Assembly (NCBI RefSeq): GCF_003205575.1
Contig: NZ_PYBW01000039.1
Location: 85,406-149,405 of the forward strand
Length of the DNA: 64,000 bases
Direction: 5' to 3'
Source: Streptomyces tateyamensis
Lineage (GTDB): Bacteria; Actinomycetota; Actinomycetes; Streptomycetales; Streptomycetaceae
How positions within the stretch are numbered: the first letter of the stretch is position 1; every line of letters begins with the position of its first letter. Below, one piece after another: positions 7,551 through 15,736 of this stretch. The translations under genes were made by a program, and so were the position numbers. Below the pieces are notes generated by a model. It saw nothing but the letters and a program-made list of their open reading frames with translations, was not told where the DNA came from and did not search any database.

Positions 7551-9317
7551 ATGGCTGACGAGGTCAGCGGACCGCTCGACGCGGCCTGGGTGGCGCGCAA
7601 GAAGACGAGCTACGACGAGCTCACCTTCGCTGAAGGAGCGTTGTGGTGGATCCAGTCTGATCCTGAGTCCGGGGGCGCCCGTCGGCTGGTTCGACTGGGT
7701 GACGACTTGGAACCGCGACCGCAGACGCCCGCTGACATTTCGGTCGGCGGCTGGCTGCACGCTTACGGAGGCGGGTCGTACGCCGTCGGACCTGAGAACC
7801 TATGGGTTGTCGGGGCGGAGGACAGCAAGGTCTACCGGATCGTTCCCGATGAAGTGCCACGAGCCGCTGTGCCCGATGCGGATGACTTCCGCTATGGCGA
7901 TCTGCACTACTCCCAGGGCGTTCTGCTCGCCGTCCGCGGCAACGAGAGCGGCGACGAGATTGTGGAGGTTGCAGCAGATGGCAGCCAGGTCCGGGTGCTG
8001 GTCAGCTCGACGGGCTTCCTGGCAGCTCCGCGTCTGCACGGTGATGCGCTGGCCTATCTGGAGTGGGACGCAGACCGGATGCCGTGGGACTCCTCCAGGC
8101 TGCACGTTGTCCGGCGGCCTGGTAGGGGCACGGTTGTCGCAGGCAGTGAGAATGAATCCGTGGTGCAGCCGCTCTGGGGGCCTGACGGAGCACTGTACTT
8201 CCTCTCCGATCGGACCGGCTGGTGGAATCTCTACAGCTGGGACGGCACCGTGCGGTCGGTCGCGCCGATAGAGGCGGACTGCGCACCGGCTCCCTGGGAG
8301 GCCGGCTATCAGTCGTTCGCCTTCCTGCCGGATGGCGTGATCGTGTTGACGGTCCATGACGGCTTCCAGACCCGGCTGGTCATCCTCGGGCCTGATGGAA
8401 GTCAGGCCATGCCAGAAGCCGGCCTGACGTCCATCAAGCCATATATTGCCGCCTACGGAGGCCAGGTAGCCGTAATCGGCTCGACCCCCTTCAGCGCGCC
8501 CTCGTTGCGGTTGCTCGACCTCGCCGGAGCCGCGCAGGAGATCACCGCCGCATCAGCCGCCCACAATGCTGTCGTACGCCCGATGCTCCGTGGGGCGAAG
8601 CTGGATGATCGTGTGGTGCGCTACCTGTTCCATCCGCCGACCGGTGGTAGCGATGACTCAGCCGCCCCACTGATTGTCAGGGCGCATCCTGGCCCGACTG
8701 ATGATGTGCCGATGAGACTTGACTGGACGGTGCAGTACTTCACGAGCCGCGGCTTCGCGGTGGCTGAGGTCGCCTACCGGGGAAGCACCGGCCAGGGCCG
8801 CGCGTTCCGCCAGGCGCTTCACGGCCACTGGGGCGAGTATGACGTGGCAGACTGCGAAGCGGTCGCCGAACAACTCCTCGCCGATGGAGTCGCCCGGCCG
8901 GGAGCGGTCTTCATTACCGGTGCGAGCGCTGGCGGTTACACGGCCCTCCAAGCAGCCTGCAGAGTCGGTCCGTTCACGGCGGCTACTGCTACCTCGGCCA
9001 TCGTCGACCCGGTACGTTGGACGACCACGGCCCCACGATTCCAGCGCCCGCATGCTAGGGCCCTCGCTGGTCCAGCTGGCCCCGTTCACGCGAACATGAT
9101 CGCTCTGCCCGTCCTGTTGATCCATGGGACTGAGGACGGTATTGCCCCCGTAGCGGACGCGCAGCACCTCGCGGCCGGGTTGGCAGCCCGGAGGCACGAC
9201 TGTGAGGCCGTGATCCTTGCTGGAGTTGGCCACTATCTGTCCTCGTCAACCAGCTTGCAGGCGGCGCTGGAGGCGGAGTTGGGGTTCTACGAGCGCGTCA
9301 TGAACGAGACAGCGTGA
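7551..9317 (+). CDS. S9 family peptidase (prolyl oligopeptidase type)
   Basis: 588 aa. An N-terminal beta-propeller-like half (~1-340) precedes an alpha/beta-hydrolase domain. The catalytic triad is readable: Ser459 in GASAGGY, Asp529 in HGTEDG and His561 in GVGHYL. Family members cleave short peptides or act as acylaminoacyl-peptidases in the cytoplasm; no signal peptide is seen. ATG at 7551 has GAGG eight bases upstream. The 3' end overlaps the convergent XRE regulator gene by 20 bases. Confidence 0.85.
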   Translation: MADEVSGPLDAAWVARKKTSYDELTFAEGALWWIQSDPESGGARRLVRLGDDLEPRPQTPADISVGGWLHAYGGGSYAVGPENLWVVGAEDSKVYRIVPDEVPRAAVPDADDFRYGDLHYSQGVLLAVRGNESGDEIVEVAADGSQVRVLVSSTGFLAAPRLHGDALAYLEWDADRMPWDSSRLHVVRRPGRGTVVAGSENESVVQPLWGPDGALYFLSDRTGWWNLYSWDGTVRSVAPIEADCAPAPWEAGYQSFAFLPDGVIVLTVHDGFQTRLVILGPDGSQAMPEAGLTSIKPYIAAYGGQVAVIGSTPFSAPSLRLLDLAGAAQEITAASAAHNAVVRPMLRGAKLDDRVVRYLFHPPTGGSDDSAAPLIVRAHPGPTDDVPMRLDWTVQYFTSRGFAVAEVAYRGSTGQGRAFRQALHGHWGEYDVADCEAVAEQLLADGVARPGAVFITGASAGGYTALQAACRVGPFTAATATSAIVDPVRWTTTAPRFQRPHARALAGPAGPVHANMIALPVLLIHGTEDGIAPVADAQHLAAGLAARRHDCEAVILAGVGHYLSSSTSLQAALEAELGFYERVMNETA

Positions 9318-10620
9318 TAGCGGCTGCCGGGAGGACTGCTCGCACGTACTCGTCGAGCTCGGAGACTGTCTGTCCAGCGTGGGGCTTGAGGTCAACCAGG
9401 AGCCGGGCGATGCGTTCGACGGACCGTCCGGACGACGTACGGGCCGCGTAGCCGACTGCTGCTTTCCCGACGGCGCACGCCTGCTCGATGTCGCCCGATC
9501 GCAGCCAGGTCGAAGCGAGTAGCGCGGCATCGATCGCGAGCCGGCGAACCCGGTCGGGTCCAACTCCCTCCAGCGCATCGGCGACCTGGGTGCGAGCGGA
9601 GGGAGCCCGCCCGAGATCGTTGAGGCAATGGGCCATTTCGTCGGCTAGGTATGCCCTGGTGAAGTAGCTGATCCATGGGGGCTCTTCGCCGACTACCGAG
9701 GAGTTGAGCAGGGCTTCCGCTTGGAGCAGGAGTTCGGTGGTTTCCCTCTCGTTTCCCATGCGCGCATGCGACCTGGCACTGACAGCCGTGATTGCCGCGC
9801 GGGTCGCGGGACTCGCTGCCGTGTCGATTACCTCGACTGCGGCTTGCGACCAACGAAGGGCTATGGAGGGATGGTTGCAGTGCAGGGCGAGGTGGCTCAG
9901 GTTCACGCCCACGAGGTATCCGCCGTAGGCGCGATCCCCTGTCCGGGCTGTCAGCTGCAGCGCCCGCCTGTAGTGAGACTGTGCCCATCCGGGGCGGCCG
10001 GAGTCCACGGCCTGGTAGCCGGCAAGCTCCAGGAAGCCGGTCGCGATCCTTGTTCGGTCGAGCTCCACCCCGGGGGCAGCGGCGGGTCGTGACAAAAGGC
10101 TGCTGAGCTCGGAATCGATGTAGCTGGAGAGATGGGCGCCGAAGTGGCCGGGCCCGTGCGCGTGGTCTAACCGGCGAAACATGTCGAGAGTGGCCTCAGC
10201 GACCAGGACATCTTGATCAGTGACCCACAGTCCATCGCTCGATGGGAGCTCTGCGAGTACTGGTGAATCCGTCGCGACCCACCGCGTGATCAGCGACTCT
10301 GAAGCCTCTGGGACGAATCTCGCGGGCTGAAGCCGCTCTTTCCGAGGAGACGTGGCTCGCCGTCGCTCCTCCTCAGCGGCGACCCACAACTCCAACAAGC
10401 TCCCGTCTGCCTCCAACACCCGGTCGCACGCCTCAATGAGCTGACGGTTTGGGAACCTCTCCGTCGCCTCAACCCGACGGATTAGATCACCGCTGCAGTG
10501 GACCGCTGCACCCAACCGCGCCTGGCTGAGCCCCTTCCGGCTCCGCAACTCGCGAAGCGCAGCTCCAAGTCGCGCTTGCGCCGATCCCTCCGCCACGATC
10601 TCCCGGGCTTTCGCCGACAC
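9298..10620 (-). CDS. XRE-family regulator with C-terminal TPR-like region
   Basis: About 440 aa from the GTG at 10618-10620, chosen for a GAGGGGG five bases upstream; a GTG at 10677 is also in frame. The helix-turn-helix is at the N terminus (LGAALRELRSRKGLSQARLG followed by IRRVEATERFPN). The rest is helical, TPR-like (ELAGYQAVDSGRPGWAQ, LHCNHPSIALRWSQ). Such proteins are common actinomycete regulators. It sits between the S9 peptidase and the restriction operon and may control either; a CGTGAC/GTCACG palindrome lies just upstream. Confidence 0.8.
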   Translation of the reverse strand: MSAKAREIVAEGSAQARLGAALRELRSRKGLSQARLGAAVHCSGDLIRRVEATERFPNRQLIEACDRVLEADGSLLELWVAAEEERRRATSPRKERLQPARFVPEASESLITRWVATDSPVLAELPSSDGLWVTDQDVLVAEATLDMFRRLDHAHGPGHFGAHLSSYIDSELSSLLSRPAAAPGVELDRTRIATGFLELAGYQAVDSGRPGWAQSHYRRALQLTARTGDRAYGGYLVGVNLSHLALHCNHPSIALRWSQAAVEVIDTAASPATRAAITAVSARSHARMGNERETTELLLQAEALLNSSVVGEEPPWISYFTRAYLADEMAHCLNDLGRAPSARTQVADALEGVGPDRVRRLAIDAALLASTWLRSGDIEQACAVGKAAVGYAARTSSGRSVERIARLLVDLKPHAGQTVSELDEYVRAVLPAAAITLSRS

Positions 10621-10665
10621 ATTGCCCCCTCGCTGGCCGCGGCCCGCTACCGCGCCTCGCGGATG

Positions 10666-10678
10666 CGTGACTGTCACG
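10666..10678. promoter_or_regulatory. 13-bp palindrome upstream of the XRE gene
   Basis: CGTGAC and GTCACG flank one central base, 46 bases upstream of the chosen GTG. It is a candidate autoregulatory operator. If translation started at 10677 it would fall inside the coding start. Confidence 0.3.
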
Positions 10679-10788
10679 ATAACGGCCTTGTAGGCTCTGT
10701 GTATCCGGAACTACACGGATGGTGACGGCGTGAAGAGTGGACGAGCAGTGGTTCGGCTTGTCGTCCTAGGCGCTCAGAGCGGCTCTGC

Positions 10789-12078
10789 CTAACTGATCTT
10801 TGCCCGGTGTTGCGTGAACAGATCGTGCCGCTGGTGGCCGTCCTGGCCGATGAACGCCTTGAACTCACCCAGAAGATAGGCGATGGCGCCGTTGGAGCGT
10901 TCGGTCATGGTCATCTCGAAATCACGGTTGAGGTGGTTCAGGTGGCGCTCGACCTCGGGCTGCTCCATGACGGTGCCGGTCTTGGCCAGCTTGGCGATCA
11001 TCTGGTCCACCGTGAGCGGGCGGGTGTTGCCGCGGAGCAGACGGTAGACGGGGTCCTGGACCGCGGCCGTTGCTTCAGGGAGAACGCGCGGTTCGCCGGT
11101 CTTGCCCAGAGCCTTCTTGATAGCTTCCCCGAGTGCCCTGGCTACCGGCGGGGGAAAGGCGTTGCCGATCTGGCGGTAGACCGTCGTCTTGCGGCCCTTG
11201 AATTCCCACTTGAAATCGTCGTCGTCCCAGCCCTGGATACGCGCGACCATTTCAGTGGTGAGCTTGGGGTGCCCATCGACCGGGAAGTCCGGACCCGGTG
11301 CCTCATTGGCTACGCCCATGGCGTCGACGCCGAGGTCCTTCCAGGCCCGCTTGGCGCGGGTCGGGCCGAGGTCGGCCCCGCCGTGCTTCTTGGAGCCGCC
11401 GACAATGGTCGGTGCAATGTCGTTGGCCGTGAGTACCCACTGCTCCGTGGGCCAGCCGTTCTGGCCCATGAGGTCCTTGAGGAGCTCGCCCACTGTGGGA
11501 GGCTTCGTCGCGTTCGGCTCCGGCCAGGAGAAGTAAGGGGCAAATTCGCGCTGGAGTGCAACGAGTACGAACCGGGGACGCAGCTGCGAGACACCAAAAT
11601 CGTTGGCCTGCAGCAGCTTCCACTCGCCCACGTAGCCGTACTCGTGCAGCTGGTCGAGGACGTGCTGACGATAGGCGGAGAAGCGATTGGCGCTGAGGCC
11701 GCGCACGTTCTCCAGTAGCAGTGCCTTCGGCTTGACGATGCCGCAGGTTTCTACCGCCCACGCGAAGAGGTCGCGTTCATCGTTCGCGCCGAGCTGCTTT
11801 CCTGCAATGCTGAACGGCGGACACGGAACACCCCCTGCCAACAGGTCTACGCCCTTGTGGTCGGAAGGATTCCAGACGCTCAGGTCCGCGACATCACCGA
11901 CTCGGACAACCTCGTCGCCGTTGGGAAGGTTGTGTCGCAGGGTGTTCGCCGCGTTGGCATCCAGCTCGACCGCCAGCCGGTGGTGGAAGCCCGCGCGTCC
12001 GAGCCCGAGCGACTGTCCGCCCGCGCCGGCACAGATCTCGACGACCTCGAACCGCTCATCGGGCTCGGTTGTCGGCAT
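10789..12078 (-). CDS. C5-cytosine DNA methyltransferase (M subunit of NaeI-type system)
   Basis: 429 aa with the m5C-MTase motifs: motif I CAGAGG (16-21), motif IV PCPPFS with nucleophile Cys86, motif VI ENVRG (123-127), motif VIII SQLRPRF, and motif X YRQIGNAFPPPVA. A C-terminal extension of ~70 residues follows motif X. The ATG at 12076-12078 has AGGGAG upstream; earlier in-frame starts lack one. It should protect host DNA from the neighbouring NaeI-family nuclease, for which GCCGGC would be the expected site. A 256-base gap separates it from vsr, so it may have its own promoter. Confidence 0.9.
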   Translation of the reverse strand: MPTTEPDERFEVVEICAGAGGQSLGLGRAGFHHRLAVELDANAANTLRHNLPNGDEVVRVGDVADLSVWNPSDHKGVDLLAGGVPCPPFSIAGKQLGANDERDLFAWAVETCGIVKPKALLLENVRGLSANRFSAYRQHVLDQLHEYGYVGEWKLLQANDFGVSQLRPRFVLVALQREFAPYFSWPEPNATKPPTVGELLKDLMGQNGWPTEQWVLTANDIAPTIVGGSKKHGGADLGPTRAKRAWKDLGVDAMGVANEAPGPDFPVDGHPKLTTEMVARIQGWDDDDFKWEFKGRKTTVYRQIGNAFPPPVARALGEAIKKALGKTGEPRVLPEATAAVQDPVYRLLRGNTRPLTVDQMIAKLAKTGTVMEQPEVERHLNHLNRDFEMTMTERSNGAIAYLLGEFKAFIGQDGHQRHDLFTQHRAKIS

Positions 12079-12187
12079 GTGATCTCCCTCTAGCGGCGCC
12101 TGGCGAGCCAGCGCAAGGGGACAGGCGTTGCCGCCCGGCCCCACGAACTTAACGAGCATCCAACTACACCTGGCACTGGGGAAGCAC

Positions 12188-12203
12188 GATACCCGCGGGT
12201 ATC
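12188..12203. promoter_or_regulatory. Perfect 16-bp palindrome upstream of the methyltransferase gene
   Basis: GATACCCG is followed directly by its complement CGGGTATC, about 110 bases before the methyltransferase ATG and in the gap after vsr. No C-protein gene is seen, so the methyltransferase itself, the XRE gene or the ParB-like protein could bind. Restriction systems often control the M gene at such sites. Confidence 0.4.
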
Positions 12204-12334
12204 TCAGAGCGATGCTGACCAGCGTGGCGACCTGGATCCGACTGTGAAGTCTACGGGGCCCCGCTGACAGCGCCGGCCGCGCCTCGGCCCAGGCCCCGGT
12301 CGGCAAGGCTGCTGACCTGAACGGGGTTCGTCGG

Positions 12335-12883
12335 TTAGTCGCTGTCCGGGTGCGCAGGGCTGCTGGTCAGCGGCACTTTTGCGCGCCGCGCGCTGTTCGC
12401 GGCCTTGCCATCAGTCAGTGCCTTCCGGCGCTCGCTTACTGCGGTGACCGTCGCGACCGCGCACTCCTTCGGGTCCTGATGCTCCCAGAATCTCAGCACT
12501 AGCCACCCTTCCGCTGCCAGCCGGGCATCGGTGTCCCGGTCCCGCTGGATGTTCCCGCCGATCTTGGTCTCCCAGTAATCCGGGTTTGTCTTTGGTGGTA
12601 CGAAGTGGTCCGGGCAGCCGTGCCAGAAACACCCATCGATGAAGACCGCTACTCGCACAGGACGGAACACGAGGTCAGCAGTTCGGCGCATCTTCGGCAG
12701 TGGCTTGACCGCAACGCGGTAGCGCAGCCCGGCGGCATGGACGAGTGAGCGCAGCGCCAGCTCGGGGGAGGTGTCCCGGCTTCGATTGCCGAGCATGCTC
12801 TTCCGGTTTGCGGCTGAGGATGCCCACGACCCGTCTGGCGCTACCCAGGCGGGGTTGGTCTTTTGAGAGTCAGACATGCTCAT
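12335..12883 (-). CDS. vsr: Very short patch repair endonuclease (Vsr)
   Basis: 182 aa. Vsr marks are clear: MLGNRSRDTSPELALRS, ADLVFRPVRVAVF (catalytic Asp of ADLVF), DGCFWHGCPDH (zinc and active-site His), then YWETKIGGNIQRDRD and LRFWEH. It nicks 5' of the T in T:G mismatches arising from deamination of 5-methylcytosine, repairing damage caused by the partner methyltransferase. Its ATG overlaps the stop of the NaeI-like gene (ATGA), so it is translated with it. Confidence 0.9.
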   Translation of the reverse strand: MSMSDSQKTNPAWVAPDGSWASSAANRKSMLGNRSRDTSPELALRSLVHAAGLRYRVAVKPLPKMRRTADLVFRPVRVAVFIDGCFWHGCPDHFVPPKTNPDYWETKIGGNIQRDRDTDARLAAEGWLVLRFWEHQDPKECAVATVTAVSERRKALTDGKAANSARRAKVPLTSSPAHPDSD

Positions 12884-13833
12884 ATTCCCGGCAGATTCGG
12901 TGCGAGTTCCTCGGGATCTTCCGGCAACGCCAGTGTCCAGCGAACACCGTCGAGGTCGACCCACGGCACCTCTCCATGGTCTGCCCTCAAGCGGGTGAGG
13001 CGGGCGCTGAGGGACTCCCCAGCCTGAGGGACGGCCAGACCGAGACGCTGTGCTACCTCCCCATGGCTTGAATAGTCGCCCAGGATGACAATGCCGCGTG
13101 GCCGAAGACGGGTGCGTGAACTGCCGCCTCCACGGACTCGCCTCATGTAGTCCTCCTGCATGGCGACGGTGGCCACGACGCTACGGCTGACCAGTCGGCG
13201 CTGTGCTCGGAGGAACAGCTCGTCCAGACGACGCTGCCCGCCCTTGTGGCTGAAGATCGCGGTGATGTCCTCGGGCGGCAGCCGCAGCAACACGTTGTCC
13301 TGCAGTGGCGCGTCCTTGAAAAGGCAGCGCACCGAGTTCTTGCCAGCCGCATTGAGCGTGCGCTTCCCGTCGCGATTGCCACCAGGGTTCAACAGCTCCG
13401 GGCGGGCACGGACCAGCCCAGCACACCACTTCGCCTCGCTACCGCTCGCCCAGACTACGAGCAGCAGCTCGCCGTGCGCCTCCGGCGGGACCATCCAGGA
13501 GCCGCGCTTCTGCGAGACCTTGCAGTCCACGTCGACGCCAGCGATCTGGTAGTCCATTCGCTCTCCGTCGGCAAAGGCGAACTCCCGCTGGAGGTTGATC
13601 TCGATGAGGGTTCCGAGGTGGATCTTCTCTGTCTTGTACAGCTGGTCCCACCGGAATCGGCCGGTGTGCTGGCCGTCCAGGAGCATGTCGATACTCCGCC
13701 GGATGGTGCCTGCGAAGCGGCGTCCGGCAGGGTCCTCGTCCAAAATCTTCCTGGCCACCGCGTCCAGCTGTGAGTCGTGTTCCGTCCACGCGGCCCAGAG
13801 CTGCGACTGCTCAGCCTCGGCTCCGTGGTCCAC
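12880..13833 (-). CDS. NaeI-family type IIE restriction endonuclease
   Basis: 317 aa from the GTG at 13831-13833; the frame stays open upstream into the helicase gene, so the start is uncertain. The catalytic set has NaeI spacing: Glu78 (TLIEINLQREF), Asp94 (DGERMDYQ), Asp103 and Lys105 (GVDVDCK). NaeI's ligase-like segment is present as SIDMLLDGQH with Leu51 in the place of NaeI Leu43. A C-terminal DNA-effector domain with NRDGKRTLNAAG, DYMRRVRGGG and RGIVILGDYSSH follows. NaeI needs a second site copy to cut; expected target GCCGGC (inference). Frame overlap with Vsr shows operon membership. Confidence 0.88.
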   Translation of the reverse strand: MDHGAEAEQSQLWAAWTEHDSQLDAVARKILDEDPAGRRFAGTIRRSIDMLLDGQHTGRFRWDQLYKTEKIHLGTLIEINLQREFAFADGERMDYQIAGVDVDCKVSQKRGSWMVPPEAHGELLLVVWASGSEAKWCAGLVRARPELLNPGGNRDGKRTLNAAGKNSVRCLFKDAPLQDNVLLRLPPEDITAIFSHKGGQRRLDELFLRAQRRLVSRSVVATVAMQEDYMRRVRGGGSSRTRLRPRGIVILGDYSSHGEVAQRLGLAVPQAGESLSARLTRLRADHGEVPWVDLDGVRWTLALPEDPEELAPNLPGI

Positions 13834-13897
13834 GGAATCCAGGGTATCGGCGCTGCTGTCCGACCAGGAGACGTCGACTGTCTCCTGCGGGCCGGGG

Positions 13898-15736
13898 TCA
13901 GACGTGGGCAGCTCCTCGCCCGAGGTAGCCCAAAAGCGCCCGGATATCGGCCATGTCCATACCCCCGGCCACCGACGGCTCCTCGACCAGGTCAGCGAGC
14001 TGCTGGACGGAAGGATCGTCGAGGATGCGGCCCATGAACTCGAGCTTCTCCTCAAGGCGGAGGGCCACTACCTCGTCCACTGTGCCCGAGGCGGCCAGGA
14101 CGGTGACCCTGGTCTCCGCGTCTGGGTCGAGGCCGAGACGGTGAATGCGGTCCAGGCTCTGCAGGAACCGCCCGGCCATGAAATCCCGGTCCACGTATAC
14201 GGCGTCATGGCAGACATGGTGCAGGCTGATGCCCTCGCCGAGGGTGGCGGGGTTGGAGAGCAGCACCATGCAGTCAGGATCCTCGCGGAAGCGCCGCAGC
14301 TGCTCCTCCCGGTCCTTGCTCCCGCCGTGCACCACTGCTGGCTGATAGCTAGTCAGAAGTCCTTCCAGGGTGGTCAGGCTGCGCACGAACGTGGTCCACA
14401 CCAGGGTCTTCCTCCCCGCAGCCGCGTTCTCAGCCACGATGCTGAGCGTCTCCTGGTATTTCGGGGACAGCTCATAGCTGGGGAGGTTCTGCAGCAGCGA
14501 GAACAGCGAGTCGGTCGGCAGTGCCTCCAACGGCGGGACCTGGTAGGCGAGCGGCTCGTACCGGCTGCTGCCCTCTACCAGCAGCGCGGGGCTGGTAGCC
14601 GCCATCAGCAGGCGTAGCAGTGCCTTTCCGAGCGAGTCGAAGTCCCCGCGTGAGCCCTCCGCCCGGGCGGAGTACCGGCCTACCAGGGCGTCGTAGATCT
14701 CCCGGTGGAGCGGGGGCATCTCGACGTAGCGAATCCGCGGTTCGAAGGGGGGAAGCCCGAGCTCGTGCTTGGTCGTGCGAGTGAACAGCGGCTTCAGCAC
14801 CGCGCTCGCATAGGCCAGATCGCCGCCGGCCACGGCGTCGTTGACTACTCGCCGCCCGCGCCCGGGCCATACGAACGAGAGCAGGCTCTCGAGGTCGCGA
14901 GCCCCGTTCGGGGCCGGCGTCCCGGTGAGGATCAGGCGGCGCCGACTCAGCGGGCCAAGTGCCAGACAGGCCGAGCCGTAGGTACCGCGCGCACCGAGCT
15001 TCATCCTGTGCGCCTCGTCGAGAATGAGCATGGAGGGGGAAGAGCGCAGCCAGTCAGCCAGGGCGGTCAGTGACCGGTCCAGCCGCTCGTAGTTGACGAT
15101 CAATATCTCTGCACCTGGGTCCGGCGCGCCATCCAGGACCTGGACGCGCAGCGGCTCCTCAAAGCACTCGGTGCTTTCGTGCTGCCACGACTCGTAGGCC
15201 GATTTGGGGCTCACAACCAGGGCTTTGCGGGCCTCGCCGCGCTTACGGGCGGCGGAGTAGACGGCCAGAGCCACCCGGGTTTTCCCGGCGCCGGGCACGC
15301 TGAAGTTAGCGCCGTGCCCGAGAGATAGCAGCCGGGCGATGTCGCGCCGTTGAAAGGAAGTCAGATCGGCGATCCAACCTGCATCGAGCAGCGATGCGAC
15401 CTCGTCAGGGCTGACCTGTCCGGCCGCTGCAGCGCCCTCGCTGTCAGTCAGCTGGAGCTCCGCCGACTCGGCATCGTCGAGTACACCGTTGACGAGGTCG
15501 AGCAGAGTCTCCTCCCACTCGACGTCCTCAGGCGCCGGCCACTCGCCGAGTTCGTTGATGCCGACCAGGAAGTCGTCCAGGTCGACTTCAGCGGACAGCG
15601 GGCCCCGCGGGCTCCCGGCCGCGAATCGGGCTGCGAGCCTTGCCAGATCAGCCTGGAATGCCGAGGCCGCGCGAAGCACGACACGGGTCCGCGTCACATC
15701 GAAGGCAAGCCGAAGAGAGGGTTCAGCGGTGGTCAT
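13898..15736 (-). CDS. SNF2/superfamily II DEAH helicase of the restriction operon
   Basis: 612 aa. Motif I SVPGAGKT (Lys152), motif II DEAH (240-243), motif III TGTPAPNG (271-278), then a helicase-C lobe with LVWTTFVRSL, SNPATLGEGISLHH and QSLDRIHRLG (motifs V/VI). About 120 residues precede the motor and have no recognised domain. Likely a DNA translocase or remodeller that aids cutting or target recognition. Its ATG overlaps the ParB-like stop (TGATG). A helicase is not needed by simple type II systems, so it marks this operon as composite. Confidence 0.85.
   Translation of the reverse strand: MTTAEPSLRLAFDVTRTRVVLRAASAFQADLARLAARFAAGSPRGPLSAEVDLDDFLVGINELGEWPAPEDVEWEETLLDLVNGVLDDAESAELQLTDSEGAAAAGQVSPDEVASLLDAGWIADLTSFQRRDIARLLSLGHGANFSVPGAGKTRVALAVYSAARKRGEARKALVVSPKSAYESWQHESTECFEEPLRVQVLDGAPDPGAEILIVNYERLDRSLTALADWLRSSPSMLILDEAHRMKLGARGTYGSACLALGPLSRRRLILTGTPAPNGARDLESLLSFVWPGRGRRVVNDAVAGGDLAYASAVLKPLFTRTTKHELGLPPFEPRIRYVEMPPLHREIYDALVGRYSARAEGSRGDFDSLGKALLRLLMAATSPALLVEGSSRYEPLAYQVPPLEALPTDSLFSLLQNLPSYELSPKYQETLSIVAENAAAGRKTLVWTTFVRSLTTLEGLLTSYQPAVVHGGSKDREEQLRRFREDPDCMVLLSNPATLGEGISLHHVCHDAVYVDRDFMAGRFLQSLDRIHRLGLDPDAETRVTVLAASGTVDEVVALRLEEKLEFMGRILDDPSVQQLADLVEEPSVAGGMDMADIRALLGYLGRGAAHV

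Noticed and set aside
13834..14055. Extending the NaeI-like gene upstream into the helicase gene
   Set aside because: The extra residues are Ser/Trp/Arg-rich antiphase helicase sequence, and length from GTG 13833 equals NaeI's usual 317.
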